A DNA stretch of 64,000 bases, taken from Ceratobasidium sp. AG-K (lineage: Eukaryota > Basidiomycota > Agaricomycetes > Cantharellales > Ceratobasidiaceae). Positions 11,290 to 24,200 of the stretch are shown piece by piece. The first letter of the stretch is position 1. Every line of letters starts with the position of its first letter. A model generated the notes under the pieces. The model saw only the letters and a list, made by a program, of their open reading frames with translations, had not been told where the DNA came from and made no database searches. The stretch covers positions 124,001-188,000 of the forward strand of contig JAWNGF010000006.1 of NCBI GenBank assembly GCA_037039685.1, given 5' to 3'. The position numbers were made by a program, and so were the translations under genes.

Positions 11290-12320
11290 TGTTGGCAGCA
11301 GAGAAGATTTAGTGCGTAGAGTGAGGAGCGAAGATTGGAGTAGTTGCAAGTTTTGCAGATATCACTATCGGTTGTTCCCCTCCTCCCTTTTATCTTTCTT
11401 GGGACATAGTTGGATGGTGTTGGGGCTTCAGGGTGTCGGCGTAGCAAGTCCTTGATGATCTTGGACAGGTGGGCAAAATCTTCTGCCCTTTGTTCCGTGT
11501 CTTCTTCGTCCCCATAACCCTTCCATCTGACCCTGTAGAAAAGCCTGTCCTTTGTTTCCTTCCAATCCATGATTTTTTCTACTTTGTATTCCTCTTCTCC
11601 TTCTTCCGTTATGATCAGCGGTGGTCGGGGTTGGTTACGGCTGAATTCAGTGTCTTCTTTGTAAGGGCTGAGCAAGTCGATGTGGAAAACAGGGTGCACC
11701 CTCATTGTTGCTGGCAAAGTCAGCTCATAAGCGTGTGACCCTATCCTTCGCTTCACAACAAACGGCCCGTGTTTCTTGTTATCCAGCTTTTTTGATGGTC
11801 TCTTTGTTTGAATGTTCCTTCCCAAAAGCCATACTAGATCTCCTTCCCTGTATTTGTTTCTTGGTTCTTCTTCTGGGAGCCTTTGGCTTTCCATTGACGC
11901 AATTGCTTCGTCGTGGATTTTGTGCCATTTTTCTGTAATGCTGTTTGCTTCCAGAACTTCTGATGCTTCTTCTAACCATTCCAGTCCTAGGATAAGCTTA
12001 GTTTCCCCAGTAGGCATAGCAAAGAAGACTTGTTTGAAAGTTCTTCCTTCCACGTCTAGTTCCAGCTTAGCTTTGAAGCGTATTTGGTGAGAGAGTTCCT
12101 TCCCCTGGATGCCGATTACTTTTCTTGGAGTGGAAAGTTCTATGAGTGGAATATTGTTGGATCGAGCCCAAGAGATGTCCAAGAAATTCCTAGATGCTCC
12201 AGAATTGATGAGAGTTGGGGTAAGTTCTGTGATTCCGGCGACGTTTGCATAAACAATGGTTGACTCATTTGTTGCTCTAAAGTACATTGTTTCCGTTGCC
12301 GGTTTTTTTGGTCTCTCCAC
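11043..12320 (-). pseudogene. pol: X1 deleted Pol: protease fused to integrase C terminus and chromodomain
   Basis: Protease start with LTPTLINSGAS (D to N in the usual DSGA, so the catalytic Asp is lost), running to GLEWLEEA and then directly into EVLEANSITEKWH, the region just before the integrase GPF/Y module. RT, RNase H and the integrase core are gone. The join keeps the frame and lies at a short shared GAAGAA-like stretch. GPFVVKRRIG, then the chromodomain YRVRWKGYGDEEDTEQ, remain. The last part overlaps ORF3 in another frame. Confidence 0.85.
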
Positions 12321-12326
12321 ACACAG

Positions 12327-14327
12327 TTAGAGGGAGACCCCTTCTTTTCCCGAGTCTTCTATAATTGTTGCCTCCCTTCCTTTAATGCTAGGTTCCGTTG
12401 TTATCCATTCCTTGGACGGGCATTTGAATGAGCGGTGTCCTTCTTGTCCGCACTTTAGACAGCGGTTGGTTGCTATCCTTGCTTTGTAAACTTCGTCGGG
12501 CAGCCGCTTTGTAGAGGATTGTCCGCTGGCGGTTGCTTGAGGTGTCTTCTTTCCTGTAGAGGTCTTGATTTGTTGCAATTTCTGGTCAATAGAGATTGCA
12601 ATAGAGATCCACCGGTCCAGTGACAGCTCCCGCTCCGTTCCGTCCTCGTTAATTAGGGTCAATTTGAATCGAGCTAGTTCGGTCTTTACTTCCGGCTTCA
12701 GTCCTTCCTTGAATTGGTTGATCAGTGCTTCCTGTCCCCAGTTGACGTCGACCAGAAGGTATCGGAATTCCGAAGCATAGTTTGCTACCGAGTTGGTCTG
12801 TTTGCATTTTCGGATGTCCGATTTGGCTTTGGCTTTCTTGTTAGGGTCGCTGAACTGTTCCATGAAGTGTCCTTTGAAACTCTCCCATGAGACCAGATTT
12901 TGGTTGTTTCCTCCTTGGTTAAGCGATCGTAAGAGTACTTGTGCCCAGTGGGTGGCAGCTTTGTTTTCAGACTTGAAATTTGCTAGGGCTTCGCGGATCC
13001 TTTCTTCGTCGGAAGTGTATTGATCACCTAGACATACAAAGTAGCTCTCCATTTGTGTGATGAACATTTTGGCACCTTCTCCTTTCTTTCCGTCAAAGGC
13101 CTCTGGGCGAGTTACCTTGGGACGACGTGGTCCGCTACCAATGTTTGGGTTTTCAGTCAGTCATTGGATTCTTAATTCTAATTCGTTGATTCTGGTAGAT
13201 TCCGCGTCTGGATGTGGTGGAGAATTTGATCGCCTGGAGGGGATCCCGTGGAGGGACGCTTCGTCCATTTCTTCTCGCATGTTGTTGATAGTTTCCTGAA
13301 CTTCCATGATTTTTGTGGTAAAGGAGGTTCCTTCCTGTCGTAAGGTTTCTAGTCCTTGTGTTACAGCCTCGTTCCACTCGAGTTGCCCTTGTCTGGTAAT
13401 GTTGAGTTCTTCGTATACATTGTTCACTAGTCCTTGAGTGTTGGTAACTTCATTTCGAAGGCGGGTTACGTCTTGACCGACTAGAAAGGAGTTATGTTTG
13501 CCATTTCTTGCCGAGTTCAGAATGTCCGTCAAGGTTCCTTGTAGGGTGTTGATGGAGTCGTTAAAGATTTGCTGGTTGTTTGCTAGAACCTGTGTCGCTT
13601 GTTCTAGGCCACTAAGCCTTCGATCTATAGTGACTCTCATTCCGTCTATAACCCTAAGGGTAGCGTTGTGTCTTCCTTCTAGGAGGTCGTCTAGGTTATC
13701 TAAATTGCTGATTACAGCCCTGCTGCTAGAGCTGGAACTTGAACTTGAACTTCCTGGATCGCCGGCGTTTTGTTGTACCGGGGCTGGTTGCTCGGAGTAA
13801 CCCTGTGGGATATATGGTGGTGCTGGAATCGCTGGTGTGACTGGCTGGGAAGCCACTGGAATTGGTCCTGCGTTGGTGATGGTTCCTCCAATTTGGGGGA
13901 CTGTAGGGACATTGGGAACGTGAGGTGTAGGAGGAGGTCTAATGGGAACAAGCGATATGCCTCCATGAGCTTTGGGTTGGGGAGAAAAGAACTGTCTTCT
14001 AGTCCCTAACAACCACAAAGGACGTGATGGCCCTGGAGTTACAGTTGGAATACAAATTACAGCTGGAGTAGGATCATTTGTGAGATCTCCTGGTTCTCTA
14101 TTTGTGATAGTAGGTTCTTCCTCTTGTACTGTTGTTATGTCAGGAATGCCAAACGCTCCCGGCATTGATGTTTGACTTTGGGGGCGTGATCGGGCAGGAC
14201 CTCCCGCTTGAGTTTGTGCAATATCTTGCTCGTTTAGTGATCCTGTGGGCCTTGCTGCCCGACTGGGTCCTCTTCTTGTTGATATAGTGGATGAGGGTCG
14301 TGACCCTACATCTTCTTGAATAGACAT
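12327..14327 (-). pseudogene. gag: X1 gag, one nonsense codon
   Basis: Begins MSIQEDVGSRP at 14327. The frame is stopped at 13161-13163 by TGA where the other copies have CGA (Arg in RLTENPN), then is open again to 12327 with capsid-like and CCHC (CLKCGQEGHRSFKC) regions. Otherwise colinear with the 666-residue Gag of X2 and X4. Confidence 0.85.
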
Positions 14328-14342
14328 GTTTGTGTGTTGTTA

Positions 14343-14354
14343 AGCTTGTTTTGT
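14343..14354 (-). promoter_or_regulatory. X1 putative self-complementary primer-binding site
   Basis: Sense ACAAAACAAGCT, two bases after the 5' LTR; exact reverse complement of the sense AGCTTGTTTTGT segment in the LTR at 14518-14529. Confidence 0.65.
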
Positions 14355-14356
14355 AA

Positions 14357-14814
14357 TGTCGTAAGCTTCTTCTTGGTGGCTATGAGAGGAGCCGCGATGG
14401 AGAGTGGACGGCACTAAGACCTAAGTGACCTCTTGAGCCGCAACACACTTAAGTGTCTGTAGGCTCTTGAGGGTAGGGGTGGTTCTAAGTGTCACTCAAA
14501 GGGAATGTTTTGACAAGACAAAACAAGCTGGGGTTGCCAGGCTTGTTGGTCCTCTATATATATTCAGGAGAGGGCCAAGTCATACAAGGCGCAGCCACAC
14601 AAGTCATACATAACAGCCAGTCAGGAGTGTCCATGTGAGTCATGCTGTATGAACAGACATGACTCGTACAAAGCACAGCCGCGTTACACAATGTAACAGA
14701 ATAACCACAAGAAAGTGGCAACGCGGCAAATGGAAACGGGGAACGTAACACAAAGAGGGAAGACAGGCAGGCGCGACAACGGGCAAGTCCGATGGAGTGA
14801 GCTAGCTCACGACA
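14357..14814 (-). repeat. X1 5' LTR
   Basis: 458 bp, same length as the other X1 LTR with several C/T-type differences. On the plus strand AGCTTGTTTTGT at 14343-14354 (PBS) lies just outside it, complementary to the U5-proximal segment at 14518-14529. Confidence 0.9.
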
Positions 14815-14819
14815 ACCAG

Positions 14820-16767
14820 GAGTTCAAACGAGTGAAGGTCCACCTCACCAACAATTTGAGTGGTTGAAAATCCAATCAACACACCACCACCACCAGCACC
14901 AGTTGTCACTTTCCATGGGGAAAGTGTGATTAGCCCTAGGGCTGTGTGTGTGATTAGGATACCAGGACCACTTAGAAATGCAACCCCAGGACCATCAAAC
15001 ACCGGAACAACAGGGACTAGACGTCCATTAGCATTTCCTGACTTTGGAATGCAATTTCCACCACCAATAGCTACCCCTGCGTCCATGCCACCACTAGTAG
15101 AACTTCCTAGGACTCACAGTGCCCTGAGTGTCCCATCAACCTTCCAATCACAGGGAAGCATTGAGTTGATCTCACAAGATGAAGGACTGAGGCAAGAACA
15201 ACTGATGGAAAATGTGGAGGGAAATCCAATCCAAACCCTGGAAAGGATCTTCAACACCCTTCAGGTCCAATATCAACAAGAAAATGCAGTCCAGGCCCTT
15301 AGAATCAAAGGATTGGAGCAACAATGGGATCTACAAACCCAAGATACAACAAACATGATGCAGCAAATTGAGCGCATTGCTTCCAGAACAGAAGATGGAG
15401 TCAACACTTTCTACAAAAGGCTTAGGAATGTAGATCGTGTTCAACAGCAAATCCTTGAAGTCTTTGAGCAATCAGTTGAAAATTCCCAACAAATAAACAA
15501 TAGGTTGAACAATTTCAATCTCCTGATGAACCAAACCTTGCAGGGACAAACCCAGCGTATTACACACATTGAACAAACCCTAGGAAGGATGGCAGAAGGA
15601 ATGAGAAACATGACCATCACCCTTGGAAGGATCAATGAGGAAGTTACCAAGGGATTCCAGGATCAAACCACTAGGATGCAAGAAGTCCGTCTGCAAACTG
15701 GGGAAACATTTGATCTTCTCAAGCAAGTTGGTGCTGATGCCCAAGCAGAAACCAAACACCAAAGGGAGGAAACACAACAAACCTCTGTTGATATCCCACA
15801 ACAAAGACCGCCACCTCCTCATCTGTCACAGGGACAACAAGCACCCTCATTTGAGGTACAAGGACAATCTGGATATCAAGTTAGGGATGAAGGAAGAACC
15901 TTTATCTTCCAAACAAATCAAGGAGGCAATGGAGGAAACTCAGGACCACGCATCAAGATGCCAAAATCTTTCAAAGGAACAAGGGGAACTGCAGCTGAAA
16001 CCTTCCTTGCAAGAATGAAGGCCTATTTTTGTCTGAACCCTACCCAGTATGACACGGATGAACGGCGCATTGTTGCGGTTTTGATGAACATGGCAGAAGG
16101 ACCCACTGGAAATTGGGCACAGCCAGTTCTGAACAGATACAACAACAATCTAGACCATCCATGGCTAGACTCATGGGAAGCTTTCCAAGAAGCTTACAAC
16201 AGACAATGGAGTGACCCCAGCAAGAAAGTTCAAGCTGAACAAGGGATTCAACGGCTTTACCAAAACAAGAGCATATACAAATATGTCTCTGACTTCCAAC
16301 TTCTTTCCCAAGAACTTGACTGGAATGACACGGCCCTAGCAGCACAATTCAGACAAGGACTGAACCGCTTCATCAAAGCAGAACTTGTTTGTGAGGAACT
16401 TAGGGACAGAGCAGGGGCTGAACAGCAAGATCTGGAAGGATGGATCAATATTGCCCTGCAGGTGGAGGAAATCAACAAACTGACCAATCCGGTTAGCACA
16501 AGGAAGAAGAACAAACTACCTGCTCAAGCAGAAGGTTCAAGATCCCAGAAGATCAAAGGGGACCTAGTCCCAAAGGAAGAAAAGAAATGCCGAAGGGAAA
16601 ACAACCTCTGCATCAAATGTGGGGAAGCAGGTCACAATCTTGCTGACTGCACAAAGGAGTGGACCTACAAGGACAAGGGAAAGAAGCCTGTGAAAGGAAA
16701 ACCCACCAAACTCAAAGTTGAGAAAGTGGATGAGAACGGATCCACCAATTCCGAGTCGGAAAACTAG
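14820..16767 (+). pseudogene. gag: Y1 gag, main part
   Basis: Continues the Gag frame after X1. The open stretch runs to the TAG at 16765-16767. It has a Pro-rich N-terminal region, a long Gln-rich coiled-coil-like region, the capsid-like block around MPKSFKGTRGTAAETFLARM, and a CCHC knuckle CIKCGEAGHNLADC near the end. Compared with Y2 many Arg codons have become Gln, Lys, Cys or His, as expected from CpG decay. Non-functional because of the stop at codon 4 and the X1 insertion. Confidence 0.82.
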
Positions 16768-16784
16768 ATGGGCATCTCTCCACT

Positions 16785-19700
16785 GTGTGTGAAGATGCCC
16801 CAATATCCTCTCTGCGAAATGTATACTATTGCAAGGCTACAAATGAAACACCCATGGTATACACAACTGCAGAGGGAATCACGGAAAAATTTCTACTCTC
16901 ATCAACTCTGGCTTGTCTAGAAACTTCATTGACCTGAACTTTGCCAAGGAAAATGATATCCTGTTGATCAAGTTACAAAGCCCCAGAAGCATCGAAACCA
17001 TTGACAGAAAAACACAAAAGGATCAGATCCGGTTCAGGTGCAAGCTGAAATTTGATCTAGAAGGAAGGACTTTCTACCAAAAATTCTATGTCATGAACAC
17101 TGGCACACAACCCATGATTTTAGGAATGCCATGGTTGAAGGAAACCAACCCTGAGATATCCTGGTCCCCCTTTGCTATCAAATGGAAAACAGAAGATCCC
17201 CCTATCACCAAAGCAGGACTACTTCAGGAGCTACCAAAAGTACTTGAAGAATTCAAGGACGTCTTTGACAAAGAAAAGTATGACAAACTGCCTGAACATA
17301 GAGAATGGGATTGTAGAATCAACTTCTATGACAACAATCGGCTTCCAAAACCAAAGAAGGCCTACCCTCTGTCACCAAGGGGAAGAGAAGCTACAAAGGA
17401 ATACATTGAGAACAAACTCTGGTCAGGACATATCAGGCCCAGCAAGTCTCCCCTAGCTGCAAGCCTTTTCTTTGTCAAAAAAGCCTGGAAGGAAGGACAA
17501 ACCATCCCTGACCTACAACTTGTTGTTGACTACAGAGGAGCAAACAAAGAAACCATCCTGGACCAATATCCTATTCTGCTCCTTGAACAACTTCTAGAAA
17601 TTTTCAAGAAGACTGGAGAAAGTTCAAAGGAAGAACTTTTCATCACTTTGCTTGACCTGAAGAATGGTTTTTGGAATGTCAGAATCAGAGAAGGAGACAA
17701 GTGGAAGACAGCGTTTATCACCTCAGAAGGGCTATTTGAGTACACCATGATGGCCTTTGGCCTCAAGAATGCACTGTCTACTTTCCAAAGAATGATGGAC
17801 CACATCTTCAGGGACATGATTGGAATGAAGATTGTGATCTACATCGATGACATCCTGATCATTTCTTGAGGAAGAAATCAACACACCATAGATATCAAGG
17901 AAGTCTTGCAACAATTGAGAAAGAACAACCTCTTTGGAAACCTGAAAAAATGCACCTTCTATGGAAAAAGGGCCAACTGGGTAGGGTTTGTTGTCAATCA
18001 GGACAGCATTTCCATGAACAAGGACAAGATCAAAACTATCCAAGAATGGCCCACTCCCAAAACCGTGCAACAACTACAGGCATTCATTGGTTTCTGCAAC
18101 TTCTATAGAAGATTCATGGTGGCCTTCTCCTCAATTGTCAAACCCCTGACTCAACTGACAAGAAAGGACAGGAAATGGGAATGGAACTCAGAACACCAGG
18201 AAGCCTTCAACTCCCTGAAAGATGTCATATCAAGAGAAACAGTGCTTGCGCATCCTGACAAATCAAAGCAGTACTTCCTTGGGACGGATGCCTCAGGGGT
18301 AGCAATGGGGGCTATTCTTAGCCAACAGCAAAAGGACAGATACTTACACCCAGTAGGATTTCTCTCAAAAAGCTTCAAGGAAGCAGCGCTGAATGACAAC
18401 ATGCATGACAAGGAGCTTCTTGCCATCATGGAAGCATTACGACACTGGCGCATCCACCTTGAAGGAACAAAGGAACCAATAGTGATCTACACAGATCACA
18501 AAAACCTTACTTACTGGCAGAAGGCCAGCACTTTCAACCAACAACACAACAGATGGCTCCTCATGCTGGCAAGCTACAATTTTGAGATCCACTACAGACC
18601 TGGCAAAATGTCGGAAAAACCGGACATCCTTTCCAGGAGAAGCAATCACAATGACATTGTCTCTGCAGAACAGATGATGATCTCCACCAAAAACTTCAAG
18701 GGATTCTCAGCCCTGATGAGCTACAACATCATTGCGGAAATCAAAGAAGCCCTGGAGGAAGATGAGAGCTTGGAAACCCTGATCAAAAGTACCAAAGGAA
18801 AGGAAGACCTACCTCCCTCTGTGAAAAAGCAGTTCAAAGACTACAAAATGAGTGAAGATCTCCTCTGGTATCAAGGAAGAATTGTTGTTCCTGACAAAAA
18901 GGACATCAAACTGAAGCTTCTCAAGCTCTACCACGACTTGCCCATTGCAGGTCACCAAGGACAAGCCAGAACTCTAGAACTCATCTCTAGAAACTACTAC
19001 TGGCCAGGGATGAAAGCCCAAGTCAACAAGTATGTTGACAGTTGCAAAGCGTGCCAGAGGGGGAAGGGAAGCAAGGGACACCTACCACTCAAACCCTTGC
19101 CCATTCTGGAGAAACTGTGGGAAAACATTGCATATGATTTCATAGTGAAATTACCAAGATCACAAGGGTTTGACAGTGTCCTTGTTGTGATGGACTGCTT
19201 TTCCAGAATGGCACACTTCATCCCCTGCAAGGAATCCACAAACTCAGAAGAACTAGCTGATATTTTTGTGAAGGAAGTATGGCGCCTTCATGGTTTCCCC
19301 AAAACCACTGTCTCAGACAGAGGAACCACCTTCAAATCACACTTCCTAGAAGCGGTCTACAAGCGGCTAGGAATCCAAGGGACATTCTCCACTGCCTTCC
19401 ACCCTGAAACAGATGGCTTGGTGGAGAGAACAAACCAATGGCTTGAGGGATGGATACACATCTTTGGAAATCACAAGCAGGATGATTGGGCAAAATGGTT
19501 ACCCATTGCAGAATTCTGCCACAACAACCACAAAAACCAAGTCACAAACAAATCCCCCTTTGAAGTCATCTATGGCATGATTCCCAAATGGTCTATTGAG
19601 GACTATGTGACTAGCTCCCCAGAAGGAGACAAATGGACAAAGGATATGGAGGCTGTGTGGGAAGAAACAAGGGCCCTGATGGAATATCATCAATCAAGGG

Positions 19701-19985
19701 AAGAAGCCCCAAAAATACAATACAAGGAAGGGGACAACATCTGGCTCTTGACTACCAACATCACCACAAGACACCCAAGCAAAAAGCTTGATGACAAAAA
19801 AACAGGCCCCTTTGTTGTGAAGAAACAAATCTCTTCACATGCCTACCAACTTGATCTTCCAAGATCCATGCGCATCTGCAATGTCTTCCATGGAAACATG
19901 CTGACACCCTATACTGAGGATATAGATTTCCAACAAAATCAGCCCCAACCTCTGCTGATCATGACTGAAGAAGGCAAAGAAGAAT
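16785..19985 (+). pseudogene. pol: Y1 pol, protease to integrase
   Basis: Follows gag in the -1 frame. A one-base deletion near 16890, in the protease start, and a TGA at 17867-17869 just after the RT motif YIDDILIIS inactivate it. Downstream RNase H (with GTDASG where Y2 has ETDASG), the integrase zinc-finger and D,D-35-E regions and a GPFVVK (GPF/Y) module remain readable to the X2 insertion at 19986. The chromodomain resumes at 27222. Confidence 0.85.
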
Positions 19986-20442
19986 TGTCGTAAGCTTCTT
20001 CTTGGTGGCTATGAGACAGGCTGTGATGGAGAGTGGACGGCACTAAGACCTAAGAGACCTCTTGAACCGCAACACACTTAAGTGTCTGTAGGCTCTTGAG
20101 GGTAGGGGTGGTTCAAAGTGTCACTCAAAGGGGATGTTGTGACGAGACAAAACAAGCTGGGGTTTCCAGGCTTGTTGGTCCTCTATATATATTCACAAAG
20201 TGGCCAAGTCATACAAGGCGCAGCCACATGAGTCAACGCAGTCAACCAGTCAGGAGTGTCCATGTGAGTCATGCTGTATGAACAGACATGACTCGTACAA
20301 AGCACAGCCGCGTTACACAATGTAACAGAATAACCACAAAAAGGTGGCAACGCGGCAAACGGAAATGGAAACACAACAGAAGAGAAGGAAACAGGCGGGC
20401 AAAACAACAGGCAAGTCCAATGGAGTGAGCTAGCTCACGACA
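19986..20442 (-). repeat. X2 3' LTR
   Basis: Plus-strand view starts TGTCGTAAGC and ends GCTCACGACA, next to the complement of the polypurine tract. Confidence 0.9.
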
Positions 20443-20483
20443 TTACTCCCCCCTAAAAGTCTGTTTGGGGGACCTGAACGGAC

Positions 20484-21248
20484 TTACTGCACCGCGCAGT
20501 CCTTCCCTTTCCTCAGCATATACTCCTCAAGCCCTTCATCTTCCTCCAAGGTCAGGTCGATGGGATTGAACACAGTATTTCCTGGTTCGTCCGAGAACTT
20601 CTCCCATTCCTCCCAAGTCTCCTCCTTTGTCGAGTCCGCCTTGGACCAGTCCAAAACCCTCTTCTGGGTCTCCACAAACTCCTCATCCCATTGTCGCACA
20701 TCAGGTTCCGCCTCCTTCCATGCTGACACATCCGCCTCCTCCCACTTCCACCAGTTTGGCGCCCACTCAAACTTCTCTTTTTGGTACCTTCCCCTTTCCA
20801 TCCTCCAGTTGCTCAGGTCCTTCTCGTAGTTGGTGTCCCAGGCATTGTTCCATCTAGGTCGGAGCGTTGGCTGCCTTCCGTCGTAACCTGGTACCCACTC
20901 GCTCAAGTACGCTCCTTCTTGTCCCCATTCGACCACTCTGAGCATCTGGGTGGAGAGGAGGACAACCTCCAAGACCTGGAATGCGGCGCACCCCCGGCAG
21001 ACGAATATGTCCTTCCGCAGGAGCTGCATTCGTGTCGGCCATTTTTTGCCGACCCACCGGAATTCCCCCAGGTCCGAGTGGAGGATGTCATCCGAGGCTC
21101 TGAAGTGCATTCTTCCCGACCCTTGTTGCGACCTCTTGAAGACGTAGAGGGTGGCTCCGGAGTCAAGGATCCTTGCCGTGGCAAAGGCAGGTCCTTCAAG
21201 GACGCGGGTGAGGTTGTTGGCGATGGTGGTGCGGGAGACGGCAGGCAT
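20484..21248 (-). CDS. X2 ORF3, uncharacterised 254-residue protein
   Basis: ATG at 21248 (MPAVSRTTIANN), open to 20484, 254 codons with no indel against the X1, X3 and X4 copies. Contains the CRGC motif followed by AAFQVLEVVLLS and the Trp-rich acidic/basic C-terminal half. It is intact in an element whose pol is broken. The 5' part overlaps the Pol chromodomain-tail frame. Confidence 0.8.
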   Translation of the reverse strand: MPAVSRTTIANNLTRVLEGPAFATARILDSGATLYVFKRSQQGSGRMHFRASDDILHSDLGEFRWVGKKWPTRMQLLRKDIFVCRGCAAFQVLEVVLLSTQMLRVVEWGQEGAYLSEWVPGYDGRQPTLRPRWNNAWDTNYEKDLSNWRMERGRYQKEKFEWAPNWWKWEEADVSAWKEAEPDVRQWDEEFVETQKRVLDWSKADSTKEETWEEWEKFSDEPGNTVFNPIDLTLEEDEGLEEYMLRKGKDCAVQ

Positions 21249-24200
21249 GGTGGAGAGCACAAAAATTTTAGAGAGTAGATTTGAGAGTGTGTTCTGGAGT
21301 AGTTGCAAGTTTTGCAGATGTCACTATCAATTGCGCCCCCTCTGCCTTTCATCTTTCCTGGGACGTAGTTAGATGGCGTGGGAGCTTCGGGGTGTCGGCG
21401 TAGAAGGTCCTTGATGATCTTTGAAAGGTGACCAAAATCTTCCGCTCTTTGTTCTGTGTCTTCTTCACTTCCATAACCCTTCCATCTGGCCCTGTAAAAA
21501 AGACCGTCCTTTGTCTCTTTCCAGTCCAAAATCTTCTCTACTTCATATTCTTGTTCTCCTTCTTCTGTTATGATCGGCGGTGGTTGGGGTTGGTTTCGGC
21601 TGAATTCTGTGTCTTCTTTGTAAGGGCTGAGCAAGTCGATGTGGAAAACAGGGTGCACCCTCATTGTTGCTGGCAAAGTCAGCTCATAAGCATGTGACCC
21701 TATCCTTTGCTTCACAACAAACGGCCCGTGTTTCTTGTTATCCAGCTTTTTTGATGGTCTCTTTGTTTGAATGTTCCTTCCCCAAAGCCATACTAGATCT
21801 CCTTCCTTGTATTTGTTTCTTGGTTCTTCTCCTGGGAGCCTTTGGCTTTCCATTGACGCAATTGCTTCGTCGTGGATTTTGCGCCATTTTTCCGTAATGC
21901 TGTTTGCTTCCAGAACCTCTGATTCTTCTGCTGAGACATTCCACAGTGGTTCCCTGCTGTAGACAATTTCGAAAGGGGAACTACCTGTTACGCGGTGCTT
22001 CTGTAGATTCTAGCTGAATTCCGCAATAGGCAACAAGTCCGCCTAGTCATCCTGTCGGTAGTTGACAAATGATTGTAGCCAGCCTTCCATCCATTGATTG
22101 ATTCTCTCCGTTATTCCATCAGTTTGGGGGTGGTAGGCAGTGCTGAAACCTGGGCTAGTTCCAATTCTCTCATAAATGGCTTTCATGAGTTTGGAGTTGA
22201 AAGTAGTTCCTCGGTCAGAGATTGTGCTTTTTGGAAAGCCATGTAGTTTCCAAACATTTGTGACAAAAAGGTTTGCAAGGTCGCTTGCCGTGTGAGATTC
22301 TTTGCTGGGTTTGAAATGCGCCATTCTTGAGAATCGATCCACCACTACTAAGATGCTATCTGCTCCTTTCGATTTTGGTAATTTCACTACGAGGTCAAAC
22401 GCTATGTCTTCCCATGGTCCTTTTGGGATCTCTAGAGGCTTGATCGGAACTATTGACTTTGATCCCTTTGTCCGTTGGCAAGTTTCACAGGATTCCATGT
22501 ATCTGTTTACGCTTTGCTTCATTCCTGGCCAGAAGTATCTTCTCGATATTAGTTCCAAAGTTCTGGCTTGTCCTTGATGACCCGCGATTTTTGAGTCGTG
22601 GTGAACTTGCATGATGGCCAGCCTGGATTCCTTGTCTTCTGGCACATAAATCCTTCCTTTGAACCATAATAGTCCCTCCTTGAAATCATAATCTTTTGCA
22701 CTGTGTGGTAGGGTTTTTGGTAGCGTTTCCCTTGATTTGCAGATTTTTTTGATTTGTGCCAACCCTTCGTCTGTTTCTGGTGCTTCCTTGATAGTTTCTA
22801 TGATGTCTGTGTCTACTTGTCCCATAAATCCCTTGAATCTTTTGACAGCTATCATAACTTGTTCAGGCGTGGGGGTGTCTTCATGGTCTGATCGTCTAGA
22901 CAATAGGTCCGGTTTAGATGACAGGATTCCAGGGTGGTATATGATGTCAAAGTTATAGGAAGCAAGCAATTGGTGCCATCTTGCGTGTCGACAGTTGAAA
23001 GTTCTTGCTTCCTTCCAGAACTGTAGGTTCCTATGATCGGTGTAGATGGTGATAGGGTCCTTTGTTCCTTCAAGGTATAGCCTCCAATGTGTTAAAGATT
23101 CTATAATTGCCATAAGTTCTTTATCGTGGACGTCGTAGTTGAGTTGAGCCTCGTTGAACGATTTTGAAAGAAAAGCAATGGGGTGTAGGTAACCATCATC
23201 TTGCCTTTGCGACAGGATTGCCCCCATTGCTACTCCACTTGCGTCCGTTTCCAAGAAGAAGGGTTTGTCAGGATTTGGATGGCGTAGAGTGGGTTCCTTG
23301 CTGATTTCTGCTTTTAGGGCTTCAAACACTTCCTGCTGATTGTTTCCCCATTCCCATTTGTTCTCCTTTCTTGTCAAGGTCGTCAGCGGTTTTGCTAATC
23401 GGCTGAAATTCGGTACGAATCTTCGGTAGAAATTCGCGAATCCTAGAAATGCTTGGACATGTTTGACTGTTCTTGGCTCCTTCCACTCCTTTATTGCCTT
23501 GACCTTTTCTTCCTCCATTGAGATGCCCGAATCGCTGATTCCAAGTCCAGTATATGTTAATTTGGTGACAAAGAATTCGCATTTTGGAAGCTTTGCGAAG
23601 AGATTTTCCTCCAGTAAGATCTTTAGTACCTTTCTGACATCCACGGTATGTTGGCTTCTGTCTTTAGAGAAGACTAGGATGTTGTCAATGTATACTATGA
23701 CGCACACGTCGATAAGGTCATGGAAAATGTGATTCATATATCTTTGGAAAATGGCGGGTGCGTTTTTTAGTCCAAAAGGCATGACGACGTATTCAAAGAG
23801 TCCTTCTTTTGTTCTGAAAGCTGTCTTCCATTTGTTGCCTTCTCTAATTCTGATATTGTTGAAACCCATGCGCAGATCAATCTTGGAGAAAATTTTCGCG
23901 TCCTTGATTTTATCCAGGAGGTCTTCCATTAGGGGCATTGGGAATCTGTCGTCCTTTGTAATGGCGTTTACTCCTCTGAGGTCTTGAACAAGTCATAGTT
24001 GGCAAACTGCCCCTGGTTTTTTTGGATCGATTGGTTTTTTGACAAAGAAACAAGGTGATGCAATGGGTGATTTGCTTGGTCGAATCTTTCCCGCCGCGAT
24101 TTCTTCATCCAGGTATTCTCTTAGTGCAATAGATTCTGCCGGAGAGAGTGGGATAGGTCTGGCTGGTTTCGGAAGTTCAGCTCCTTCCTTGAAGTCGATG

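Larger units (their letters stand above)
10026..14814 (-). mobile_element. X1: internally deleted family X element in Y1 gag
   Basis: LTRs 10026-10483 and 14357-14814 (458 bp), TSD accag at 10021-10025 and 14815-14819. Total 4789 bp, about 2.4 kb shorter than X2: the segment between the protease and the integrase C terminus is missing. It keeps gag (one stop), a protease-to-GPF/Y fusion with chromodomain, and an open ORF3. Confidence 0.92.
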
